From Falsiruegeria mediterranea M17 (GTDB lineage: Bacteria; Pseudomonadota; Alphaproteobacteria; Rhodobacterales; Rhodobacteraceae), in contig NZ_ONZG01000005.1 of the NCBI RefSeq assembly GCF_900302455.1, positions 1 to 64,000 of the forward strand: DNA of 64,000 bases. The letters run 5' to 3'. The number at the start of each line of letters is the position of its first letter. Position 1 is the first letter of the stretch. Of the stretch, positions 1-8,189 are shown in pieces. Both the position numbers and the translations under genes were made by a program. Under the pieces are notes generated by a model. The model worked only from the letters and a program-made list of their open reading frames with translations. It ran no database searches and had not been told where the DNA came from.

Positions 1-71
1 TGCCCCGTCAGAACCTCAACCTGCCGCAACTTCGTGACAATCTCCTCAGGCTTTGGTCGCTTGTTGGCCAT
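1..71 (-). CDS. IS3-family transposase OrfA, N-terminal fragment
   Basis: The ATG at 69-71 opens a frame that leaves the window after 23 codons. It begins MANKRPKPEEIVTKLRQVEV, which resembles the start of the helix-turn-helix OrfA proteins of IS3-family elements, whose usual opening is a basic stretch followed by PEEIVxKLRQ. OrfA binds the element ends and is joined by frameshifting to the OrfB catalytic domain, which would lie to the left. A purine-rich GGAGGAAA lies just upstream. The fragment is too short to assign an IS subgroup. Confidence 0.7.
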   Translation of the reverse strand, partial: MANKRPKPEEIVTKLRQVEVLTG

Positions 72-127
72 GTGTTTCCTCCGTTTTCCTAAACATAGCG
101 GAGGACCACTTCAGTGGGGGAAGACCA
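1..127 (-). mobile_element. End of an IS3-family insertion sequence, cut by the window edge
   Basis: The segment holds the first codons of an IS3-type orfA reading leftward, preceded by about 55 bases of non-coding terminus. Read on the minus strand the presumed outer end begins TGGTCTTCCCCCACTGAAG at about position 127. The boundary is inferred because the neighbouring gene (89-286) has normal-looking protein up to this point and then runs into terminus sequence. The other inverted repeat and any target duplication lie outside the window, so the exact end is uncertain by a few bases. Confidence 0.6.
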
Positions 128-286
128 GTTGACCCGCTGCAACTTGGCAAGCCCGGCGCCCATGATGCAGGCGCTGCCGTCCGAAACCGGTGCGCCGGTT
201 TCGGGATCGGCCGTGATCCGTTTCGACAGGACACCGCCGTTCTTCTTGAATAGCGTGATATGCGCGAGGGCGGTCTTGTCCGTCAT
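89..286 (-). pseudogene. N-terminus of a primase-like element protein, truncated by the IS
   Basis: The ATG at 284-286 overlaps the stop of the preceding gene in an ATGA. About 54 residues look genuine, with the blocks ITLFKKNGGVLSKRI and SDGSACIMG. The last 11 residues (SSPTEVVLRYV) are encoded by the IS terminus. From memory, similar openings head the large bifunctional primase-polymerase proteins of alphaproteobacterial plasmids and integrative elements. If so, the bulk of the gene was separated by the insertion and should lie beyond the IS to the left. The family assignment is tentative; the truncation is well supported. Confidence 0.5.
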
Positions 287-633
287 GCCCAGAGCTCCTG
301 TTCGAGTGTGATGGCGTGGGCGACGATGGCCCCGATCAGGGACGCAGGTGCATCTGCGCCGTCCCAAGCGGGGACGGTCCCCAGTGAATGGTTCAACTGC
401 GTGAGCGACACGCCCTGCTGCAGCGCGATCGAGAGGACGATCGCCGCGTCATTGGTCAGGTGCGCCAGATCGTTGCCGTCGCCGTTCCCGGCGAACACCT
501 CTGCGATGCGCCCGTGCGCATTGAAACCAAACGTGACGTTGATGGCGTGGTTGCCCCACAGGATCGTCTCGGTCACCGAGCTACGGCGCGGGGGCAGGCG
601 TTCGCGGCCAGTCTGAACCTCTAGATCCTTCAT
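283..633 (-). CDS. TSCPD-domain small protein
   Basis: This is a 116-residue protein. I chose the ATG at 631-633 because it forms an ATGA overlap with the upstream gene and leaves the domain intact; an earlier in-frame start would add 17 unlike residues. The stretch ETILWGNHAINVTFGF, then GRIAEVFAG, then DAAIVLSIALQQGVSL and a C-terminal ASLIGAIVAH match the TSCPD domain pattern. That domain also occurs at the C-terminus of B12-type ribonucleotide reductases and as stand-alone proteins on alphaproteobacterial mobile elements. No catalytic role is established for the stand-alone form. It sits in the coupled minus-strand gene run of the integrative element. Confidence 0.65.
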   Translation of the reverse strand: MKDLEVQTGRERLPPRRSSVTETILWGNHAINVTFGFNAHGRIAEVFAGNGDGNDLAHLTNDAAIVLSIALQQGVSLTQLNHSLGTVPAWDGADAPASLIGAIVAHAITLEQELWA

Positions 634-824
634 CGGGCCGCCCTCCTGCAGTCGCGTTCGACATGCTTGAGTGCATGCGGACATGACGGCGACGAAGCGC
701 AGGTGATGGCGGGCAGGCGGCCTGCGGGGTCAACCAGTTTCAGGTGCCCCGACCGGGCGCTCATGACTGTGCGGCCATACCGCCGGGCGATGCGGGTGAG
801 GTTCCGGGTCCATTTCCGGGTCAT
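630..824 (-). CDS. Small basic protein of the element
   Basis: This 64-residue protein is rich in Arg and Lys. It has a central GHLKLVDP followed by ITCASSPSCPHALKHVERDCR. The pattern of a GHxKL strand, a short linker and a final basic helix is reminiscent of HicA-like double-stranded RNA-binding-fold toxins, but no adjacent HicB-like antitoxin is visible. Both ends overlap neighbouring genes by four bases (ATGA), which supports it as a real, translationally coupled gene. I cannot assign a function. Confidence 0.5.
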   Translation of the reverse strand: MTRKWTRNLTRIARRYGRTVMSARSGHLKLVDPAGRLPAITCASSPSCPHALKHVERDCRRAAR

Positions 825-1003
825 GGCTGGTTTGCCCCTTCCACTGCAAGGAGCGCTCGGTCGGCGCGGGCGACATCTCCGTCGAAGACAGCCAGCAGGC
901 GGGCGTGTGCGCGGGCGTCAGCGCCCTCGGGCAGCGCTATGGTCGTTCCCAGTTTGCGGCGTGCAACCTCGACAGGTCGGGTCTGATGGCTTATGTCTGT
1001 CAC
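821..1003 (-). CDS. Small hypothetical protein of the element
   Basis: The frame is open from further upstream. The GTG at 1001-1003 is the likeliest start because the residues before it are Arg/Lys-rich without structure. The result is 60 residues, ending ARLLAVFDGDVARADRALLAVE, which is probably a helical pair. The stop overlaps the next gene by four bases. I recognise no family. The coupling to its neighbour is the main reason to call it. Confidence 0.4.
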   Translation of the reverse strand: MTDISHQTRPVEVARRKLGTTIALPEGADARAHARLLAVFDGDVARADRALLAVEGANQP

Positions 1004-1055
1004 CGAGGGCCTCCTCTTTGGTCGGTGGTGGTTCTTTTGCAGTCGAAGCCGGGGC

Positions 1056-1409
1056 TCAGTCCTCGGCTTCACGCGTTTCATTATCTGGACGCGTTTCATC
1101 CGTCTGGATCCCGGGCAGGGCGGCCAAGAAATCTGCCGGGTAGCAGTAGCGCCGCTTGCCCAGTTTGAACGTCTTAGGGAAATTCGGCCGGCCGATCAGT
1201 TTGTAGGCGGCAGTCGACCCAAAACCGGTGACCGCCGTAAGGTCCTCGGGCAGGGCCATGATCGGCTTTGCCAAGATCGCCGTGACCAGTTCGGCCTGTT
1301 TGATCTGGGTGTCACGATCGGAAGGGGCGCGGGCGTCGAGCTGATCGCCGACAACCTGCTTGAGCGTCTTGGACAGCGCCTCTACATCGATCATCAGGGG
1401 GGCATTCAT
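1056..1409 (-). CDS. AlpA/excisionase-like DNA-binding protein
   Basis: This 117-residue protein starts at the ATG whose A overlaps the stop of the upstream gene (ATGA at 1406-1409). Residues about 59-97 (TGFGSTAAYKLIGRPNFPK, then FKLGKRRYCYPADFLAAL) resemble the winged helix-turn-helix of AlpA and phage excisionases, in which a short helix pair is followed by a wing carrying a basic turn. Such proteins direct element excision or regulate element genes. Position downstream of the integrase fits a recombination directionality factor or a local regulator. The N-terminal 50 residues are helical and unassigned. Confidence 0.55.
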   Translation of the reverse strand: MNAPLMIDVEALSKTLKQVVGDQLDARAPSDRDTQIKQAELVTAILAKPIMALPEDLTAVTGFGSTAAYKLIGRPNFPKTFKLGKRRYCYPADFLAALPGIQTDETRPDNETREAED

Positions 1410-1651
1410 CAGACAGCCTCCAGTGCGCGCAGCACATCTGTGCCTTTGACCAGCTCGCTGCCTTTAAGCTTGAAGGGTTTGATGTTGATGCGATCCAGAA
1501 GCTCGCGCAGCTCGGCTGATTTCAGCCGGGTGAATGCTGCGGCTTCTCGCATCGTGTAGACCGCGTCAGCGCGCATCAGGCTGCGGTCTGGTTCAATTCT
1601 GTCATGTGACAGTGTTTCGCCGTCATACGCGGCGAGGGCAGGATGTCCCAT
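1409..1651 (-). CDS. Small helix-turn-helix protein of the element
   Basis: This protein has 80 residues from the ATG at 1649-1651; an internal ATG at 1574-1576 would give 55 residues starting MRADAVYTMREAAAF. The core TMREAAAFTRLKSAELRELL followed by KPFKLKGSELVKGTDVLRALE reads like a MerR/excisionase-type DNA-binding module with a recognition helix and wing. Its stop overlaps the start of the AlpA-like gene, so the two are probably translated together and may form a regulatory pair. Confidence 0.5.
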   Translation of the reverse strand: MGHPALAAYDGETLSHDRIEPDRSLMRADAVYTMREAAAFTRLKSAELRELLDRINIKPFKLKGSELVKGTDVLRALEAV

Positions 1652-1742
1652 ATGGGTGCCTTTCGCGTGATTGCGTTAGGCCCCTTAAGTCTCCTGCATC
1701 GGTCCCGAAAAGCCATAAGGGGGTTTTCGGGATTAGCGGTTT

Positions 1743-2327
1743 TTATCGCTCTTTTCGTGAAAAAGTTTGGGCGAGATCGTCAAAAAGATCCTTGGCCCGA
1801 CCCGCTGGCAACGAATCGGCGTTCACTTTAATGGGTACATGCAGGGCCATCAGTTTCTTCTGCCACAGAATTTTCGCCCGGAGCTGTTCGTCGATCTTCC
1901 CTGTGCGCCACTTCTCGACGCCCGCCGGCTTTATTGACCATCCAGCCTCACGCATCGTTTTCGCAACATGCTCCTGAGCCTTCCCGACAGCTTCGCCATT
2001 TTCCTTGCAGATTTCGACATAAGCCATTCCCGCCGCCTGCAGCGCGCCGTGCCGATGTGGCTTTCCGCCGTTTTTGGGATTGTTCATGTGATCATCAAGC
2101 AGTTCGTAAAGCGGGGCCAGCAGGCGACCGTCGGCATTCAGGACGGGAATGTCGTTGAGCATGCTGAGAACCAGCTTCAGGGCCGCCTCCTGTCGATCCT
2201 CAGCTGTGAGGTCAGTGGTTTCCGCCAGCTGGATCAGGCGGATGATTAGCCAGCTGTATGACGCTGGCAGTAGCCGCAGGATTTCCGCCTTTGCCGAGAG
2301 GGTTTCATCAATAGTTTCGAGCTTCAT
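1743..2327 (-). CDS. Hypothetical 194-residue protein of the element
   Basis: The ATG at 2325-2327 overlaps the last codon of the integrase gene (ATGA), so the pair was once translationally coupled. The N-terminal half is predicted mostly helical (LLPASYSWLIIRLIQLAE; EAALKLVLSMLNDIP). The C-terminal half carries GVEKWRTGKIDEQLRAKILWQ, which could be a helix-turn-helix. There is no signal peptide or membrane segment. I do not recognise a family. A role in element replication or regulation is guessed only from position. The 91 bases between its stop and the next gene could hold a promoter, but I see no clear one. Confidence 0.5.
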   Translation of the reverse strand: MKLETIDETLSAKAEILRLLPASYSWLIIRLIQLAETTDLTAEDRQEAALKLVLSMLNDIPVLNADGRLLAPLYELLDDHMNNPKNGGKPHRHGALQAAGMAYVEICKENGEAVGKAQEHVAKTMREAGWSIKPAGVEKWRTGKIDEQLRAKILWQKKLMALHVPIKVNADSLPAGRAKDLFDDLAQTFSRKER

Positions 2328-3436
2328 GTCTCAGCCCCAACCACACGCAACTGCGTGCCCAACGCAGACCACACTTCAACGTCACGTTCGGCCATGGCGT
2401 GCGCATAGGTTGCCTCGATCATCTGGACGGACGTGCCGCAGGATTTGGCGACGGTCACGATCGGCACGTTCGCATAGAGCGCTTCTGTGACGAAACCGTG
2501 GCGCAGGCTGTACAACGTGGCACCCGGCACCCCGCCGCGTCAGCGGCGCGCGCAGTGGCATAACGGCAGCGGTCGGCAGACCACGGCCCGCCCGGCACCA
2601 GAGGCTCATCACCGGCCCGCCCAGCGGCCAGACGGCTGATATAGGCCCGGGCCGCAGCGGTCAGGGCCAGCACCTGCACGAAGGCGCCCGTATTGGCGTC
2701 TTCAGCCATGATGTGCGTCACGAAGGTGTCCCGCTGGTCGCCCACCAGCGGGACAACCTCGGTGCGGTTGGGCTGAAACTTCTGCACGCCCGCCTTCAGG
2801 TCGACCCATTGACCCACCTTTGTCAGGCCGCGCCGGGTCAGGGCGGGTGCGCAATGCGGACACCGCCTTGGCCACGCTGTTGGCCGTGCGCTTGCGTTTG
2901 CCACTGCTGGTGGTGCCCACCAGACCATCGCGCCACCGGCTCAGGGCGGCCAGCGAGGTGGTTGCAACGCGCCAGTCGCGGATGCCGTCGAAGTAGGTGC
3001 CATAGGCGCGGATGGTGCGCATGGCGACGGGTGTCTTGCCGGACGCCTCTGCCCATTGGACGTAGTCGTCCCACGCCTGACCAAAGGTGATCGTGCTGGC
3101 CTCTCGTTCGGGCGTGTCGGACGGATCCATCACCTTGGCGATGGCGGCCGCCTCGGCGGCCTTGGTGGCCTCAAGGCGGGCGATCACCTCTGCATAGGTC
3201 ATGTCGCCCGCATCGGCGACGACACGGTCGCCATAGACAGTTCGGATGCCCCACCGGGCACCTGTTGCGCCGACGTAGTACAGGATGGCATTGCCCTTGC
3301 CGCCGGTGATCACGGCCTAGGGCGCTTTGCGGGGCGGCAGGGCCTCGCGGCTTTCAGGTGTGGACAGGTCGGTTCTGGCCTTGGCCTTCTTGGTCTTGGT
3401 CTTGGTCTTGGTCTTGGTCGGTCTCTCTCTTTGCAG
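2324..3436 (-). pseudogene. Tyrosine-type site-specific integrase, decayed
   Basis: Three reading frames together spell an integrase. The N-terminal arm-binding part (YYVGATGARWGIRTVYG) and core-binding part end at about 2850. The middle is in a second frame and the end (ATLYSLRHGFVTEAL, then SVQMIEATYAH with the presumed catalytic Tyr) is in a third. The shifts can be placed: one extra G in the GGG at 2845-2847 and one missing C in the CCCC at 2530-2533. In addition, TAG at 3317-3319 lies in frame between an upstream coding-like stretch (REALPPRKAP) and the segment starting at the GTG at 3313. I cannot find the box I TGxRxGEL arginine segment in any frame, which suggests a further deletion. 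The start is uncertain. Confidence 0.75.
3389..3418. repeat. Five tandem copies of the hexamer CTTGGT
   Basis: Five perfect CTTGGT units lie head to tail. Read on the minus strand they encode alternating Thr-Lys (ACC AAG) in the frame that continues, across one TAG, into the integrase. The repeat is therefore likely part of the original basic N-terminus. Hexamer gain or loss would keep frame. Confidence 0.8.
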
Positions 3437-3584
3437 TCCGAAACCCGGATTTCTCCAAGATTTCTCCAAATTTCCCCCAGACGCAAACGGTGGTCTGAGG
3501 CGAATTGAGGCGAAGTGAAACGGCCTTCGTTTGCGGCCACAGCAGCTTTCGCCTTGTTTTATTGGGCTTTGAGAGATGCGGTCT

Positions 3585-3630
3585 TGGAGCGGGTAACGGG
3601 AATTGAACCCGTAACTTAAGCTTGGGAAGC
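3585..3630. other. Candidate attachment site in the tRNA-Gly 3' half
   Basis: Tyrosine integrases commonly recombine at a tRNA 3' half and leave the gene intact. Here the 3' half of tRNA-Gly faces the element and the integrase gene lies next to it. The partner direct repeat would be at the far left end of the element, outside the window, so the core cannot be delimited. Confidence 0.4.
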
Positions 3631-3658
3631 TCGCGTGATACCTTTTCACCATACCCGC
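3585..3658 (-). tRNA. tRNA-Gly (anticodon CCC)
   Basis: Read on the minus strand the 74 bases fold as a cloverleaf. The acceptor is GCGGGTA paired with TACCCGC plus discriminator T and an encoded CCA. The D stem is GTGA/TCAC, the anticodon loop TTCCCAA gives anticodon CCC, and the T arm is ACGGG-TTCAATT-CCCGT. The outermost anticodon-stem pair (C27-A43) is a mismatch and the next is G-T, which is tolerable. The CCA end at 3585 points toward the degenerate integrase about 150-270 bases away, the usual geometry for a tRNA used as an integration site. Confidence 0.93.
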
Positions 3659-3734
3659 GCTCTGCAGAGGTGACTATGTCTTGGGGCTAGAGACGTCAAG
3701 CGAGAATGACCCCGCTTGACGGTTTGTATCAGGC

Positions 3735-5780
3735 TCAGCCGCGACGACGGCGACGGCGGCCGCCAGAGCTCGCCGAAGCCTCGGCGCCGGTGTTGAAATT
3801 CACCTCTGGCAGAGTGACTTCGGTCGCCAGGATCGGGAAGGGTTCGGCCGAGTTCGGGATGGCCGAGGCGTTCACGAAATGCTCCTGGAACCGCGGTTCG
3901 ATCGCAGTCTCGATCTTGTGGATGGCGCGTACGGTATCCTCGATCTCGGTCCGGGCCTTGCTGTTCAAAAGCGCGATGCGCGCGCCGGTGCCTGCGGCGT
4001 TGCCCGCCGATGTGACCTTGCCCAACTCACAGTCAGGGATCATGCCCAGAACCATCGCGTGTTTCGGACTGATGTGGGCGCCAAAGGCTCCGGCCAGCAC
4101 GATGCGGTCCACGGTGTCCACGCCAAATTTGTCCATCAACAGCCGTGCGCCGGAATAAAGCGCGGCCTTGGCCATCTGGATCTCGCGGATGTCGCGGTTG
4201 GTGACAGTGATCACCGGGCCGCCATCGGCGCTGCCATCCCAGACCTTGTAGGAATAGGTACGACCGTCCAGGAAACAGCGTTCGGTGCCGGTCTGCTCGG
4301 GGTTTCCGATCAAGCCGGGGCCGTCAACGATGCCTGCCATGCGCATTTCGGCGACCATTTCGATGATGCCCGAGCCACAGATGCCGGTGATGCCGGTGGT
4401 GGCGATGGCCTCGGCAAAGCCGTCCTCATCCGACCAGAGATCGGAACCGATGACACGGAACCTGGGCTCCTTGGTCACGGGATCGATTTGCACACGTTCG
4501 ATGGCGCCAGGCGCGGCCCGTTGGCCCGAGCTGATCTGGGCGCCTTCGAATGCGGGGCCGGTGGGCGAGGAACAGGCCAGCACCTTGTCGGTGTTGCCCA
4601 GCAGGATCTCGGCGTTGGTGCCCACGTCCACGACAAGCACCAGGTCCTGTGACTTGTCAGGGGCCTCGGACAGTGCCACAGCGGCCGCATCTGCGCCCAC
4701 GTGACCAGCGATGCAGGGCAGCAGGTAGACTTGCGCCGAGGGGTGGAGGCTGTTCAGGCCAAGCTCCGCGGCAGCAAGGTTCATGCTGTTTGCCGTCGCG
4801 AGCGCAAAAGGTGCCTGCCCCAGCTCGAAGGGGTCAATGCCAAGGAAAAGGTGGTGCATCACCGGGTTGCAGACGAACACGGCATCAACCACTTGATGCG
4901 CTTCGATCTGGGCATCCGAAACGATGTTGCGGAGCAGCTCGTTCATTCCATCGCGAACCGCGCGGGTCATTTCCTGATCACCGCCTGCGTTCATCATGGC
5001 ATAGCTCACGCGGCTCATCAGATCTTCGCCAAAGCGGATCTGCGGGTTCATGAGACCAGAGGACGCGACGACTTCGCCAGTTGCCAGATCGCATAGGTGC
5101 GCGGCGATGGTGGTCGAGCCTAGGTCGACGGCCAACCCGTAGATGCTGTTTTCATGTAGTCCCGGATAAAGATCGAGCAGGCGGGTAGGGCGTCCCGGCG
5201 CCTCGTGCAGCAGGCAGGTGACGGTCCAGCCGCCTTTGCGCAACACCGGCTGCATCTTGGAGATGATCGGCAGCGCAATTTCGAACCCCTCGACCTGCCA
5301 CTGATCGCGCAGCGCATCGCGCAGGCGCTCCAGATCGCCCGAGGGGTCGTGCATATCCGGTTCCTGCACCTCTACGTAGCATAGGCGCACGGTGGGGTTC
5401 AGTGTGATGTCGCGCGCTTCGGCCCGTTTGCGAACTACCTGACGGTGCACCTGACTTTCGGGGGGCACGTCGATGACGATGTCACCCTGCACGGTGGCCT
5501 GACACCCCAGACGACGGCCCGGTGTCAGCCCGCGCTTGTCGTCATAGCGCTGTTCGACCTTGTTCCATTCAGAAAGGGCATCCTCTTTCACGGTCACGCC
5601 ATGTTTTGGAAATTCGCCATAAGACGGGGTGATTTGGCATTTCGAACAGATGCCGCGCCCGCCACAGACGGAATCAAGGTCGACGCCCAATTGGCGTGCT
5701 GCCGTCAGGATCGGAGTGCCAACCGGAAAGTGGCCACGTTTGCCGGATGGGGTGAAAACGACAAGAGGATCGGTGCTCAT
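3735..5780 (-). CDS. RamA/RACo-like corrinoid activation protein (ferredoxin plus ASKHA ATPase)
   Basis: This is a 681-residue cytoplasmic protein. Residues 1-100 form a [2Fe-2S] ferredoxin domain with Cys39, 45, 48 and 93 (SVCGGRGICSKC, RRLGC). From about 214 an ATPase fold of the ASKHA type follows, with phosphate loops AVDLGSTTIAAHL and VVDVGTNAEILLG and a late GICGSGIIE. Such proteins use ATP to drive low-potential reduction of inactive cob(II)alamin. In Roseobacter relatives a RamA-like protein of this kind is, as I recall, needed for the split MetH methionine synthase. A homocysteine methyltransferase lies at 53229. The extreme C-terminus (GGRRRRRRG) is an arginine run outside the fold. 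It could alternatively serve another corrinoid methyltransferase. Confidence 0.85.
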   Translation of the reverse strand: MSTDPLVVFTPSGKRGHFPVGTPILTAARQLGVDLDSVCGGRGICSKCQITPSYGEFPKHGVTVKEDALSEWNKVEQRYDDKRGLTPGRRLGCQATVQGDIVIDVPPESQVHRQVVRKRAEARDITLNPTVRLCYVEVQEPDMHDPSGDLERLRDALRDQWQVEGFEIALPIISKMQPVLRKGGWTVTCLLHEAPGRPTRLLDLYPGLHENSIYGLAVDLGSTTIAAHLCDLATGEVVASSGLMNPQIRFGEDLMSRVSYAMMNAGGDQEMTRAVRDGMNELLRNIVSDAQIEAHQVVDAVFVCNPVMHHLFLGIDPFELGQAPFALATANSMNLAAAELGLNSLHPSAQVYLLPCIAGHVGADAAAVALSEAPDKSQDLVLVVDVGTNAEILLGNTDKVLACSSPTGPAFEGAQISSGQRAAPGAIERVQIDPVTKEPRFRVIGSDLWSDEDGFAEAIATTGITGICGSGIIEMVAEMRMAGIVDGPGLIGNPEQTGTERCFLDGRTYSYKVWDGSADGGPVITVTNRDIREIQMAKAALYSGARLLMDKFGVDTVDRIVLAGAFGAHISPKHAMVLGMIPDCELGKVTSAGNAAGTGARIALLNSKARTEIEDTVRAIHKIETAIEPRFQEHFVNASAIPNSAEPFPILATEVTLPEVNFNTGAEASASSGGRRRRRRG

Positions 5781-6104
5781 TCAGGTGCCTTCTGGTTCCG
5801 CGTATGTCGCGGAGAATATGAAGTTCACAGCAAAGCGAAAGGTGTCCGGCGGCATATTTCGGTCAGTGGGCGTCATTTTGTAAAAAATCTTGCACCTGAA
5901 ATGCAGTTTTTGATCAGGGCCGATTGGGAAAAGCACCAAAAATACCCGCTTCTGTGGCCGGATTCCTGCAACGTTAACCTTTTGGACGCCCGGTCTGAAA
6001 TCTTTCGCCAAAATGCGCAATGGCCGCCCCAATCCCGACAGAATCAAGACGCTAAGTGGCGTCAGAGACATTTGACAGAAGATTTGACCAGTAAGGGGTT
6101 TGTT
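5781..6104. other. Intergenic region, 324 bases
   Basis: This lies between two divergently oriented genes, so it should hold both promoters. A TTGACA at 6072-6077 is a possible -35 for the rightward gene, but no good -10 follows at 16-18 bases. The sequence is lower in GC than its surroundings. I see no RNA gene, repeat or conserved operator. Confidence 0.5.
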
Positions 6105-6599
6105 ATGGACTTTGGGTTCGACGTTTCCGGATTGGTGGCCCGGGTTTCCGAGGCGCGCAGCGGTCTGTCCGGAAAATTCACGATTATCCTGATGATCGCG
6201 ATTTTGGGGTTGGTTGGGCGGCAGGTATTTGCGGCCTTTGGTCCCAGCTTGAAGGTTTCCAACTCGTTAGCAGGGTTTTCCGGATTTGGTCTGATCGGCG
6301 TTGCGATTGCAGTTTTTGTTGGCGGTCTGGTTGTGACGGGCAAGGGGCGCATGGCAATGATCCAGATACAGCGCAATATCTCGGACCCGTTTATCGTGAA
6401 CGTGCTCGAGCGTGACAGCTGCGATGTGACCTTGGGCGCTTATTGCGTCGTGGTCTTTTAAGGGTACCGCGAAATTGTGGTGAATTGGTTCGACAAACGT
6501 GTCGACATGTCCGCCATTGCCAACCCACAGACCGAGGTGCATTGGCTGACGGTGCGGCCTCAGGCGCGGCCTGATGTGCACTTGATGGCCAGACGGTAG
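6105..6599 (+). pseudogene. Small membrane protein gene with an in-frame TAA
   Basis: From the ATG at 6105 (after AAGGGG) the frame gives 118 residues with two membrane segments (FTIILMIAILGLVG; GLIGVAIAVFVGGLVV) and stops at TAA 6459-6461. The same frame continues for 45 sense codons with protein-like content (YREIVVNWFDKRVDM, TEVHWLTVRPQ) to a TAG at 6597-6599. The simplest reading is a 164-residue protein whose codon 119 became a stop. Alternatives are a sequencing error, a truncated but functional 118-residue protein, or readthrough. No family is recognised. Confidence 0.5.
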
Positions 6600-6727
6600 G
6601 CAGCCCAAACATCGGGCAACCCGCGGGTTGGCGTATTCTTGGGTCAATTTCCTTGTTTCCAGACCTTTCCCCCGGTTTCGATCCATGTCATAGGGTCACC
6701 GTCAAACGGGGTTATGCATGGGGATGA

Positions 6728-8179
<1,452 letters not shown>

Positions 8180-8189
8180 GGCAACGGAC

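Noticed and set aside
6617-6630. Perfect 14-base palindrome CAACCCGCGGGTTG before guaB
   Set aside because: It is too short and GC-rich to separate from chance, and I know no purine regulator with this site.
6267-6686. A minus-strand frame of 139 codons opposite the broken membrane-protein gene
   Set aside because: The plus-strand frame has membrane helices and a ribosome site; the minus product is His/Arg-rich and resembles a shadow frame.
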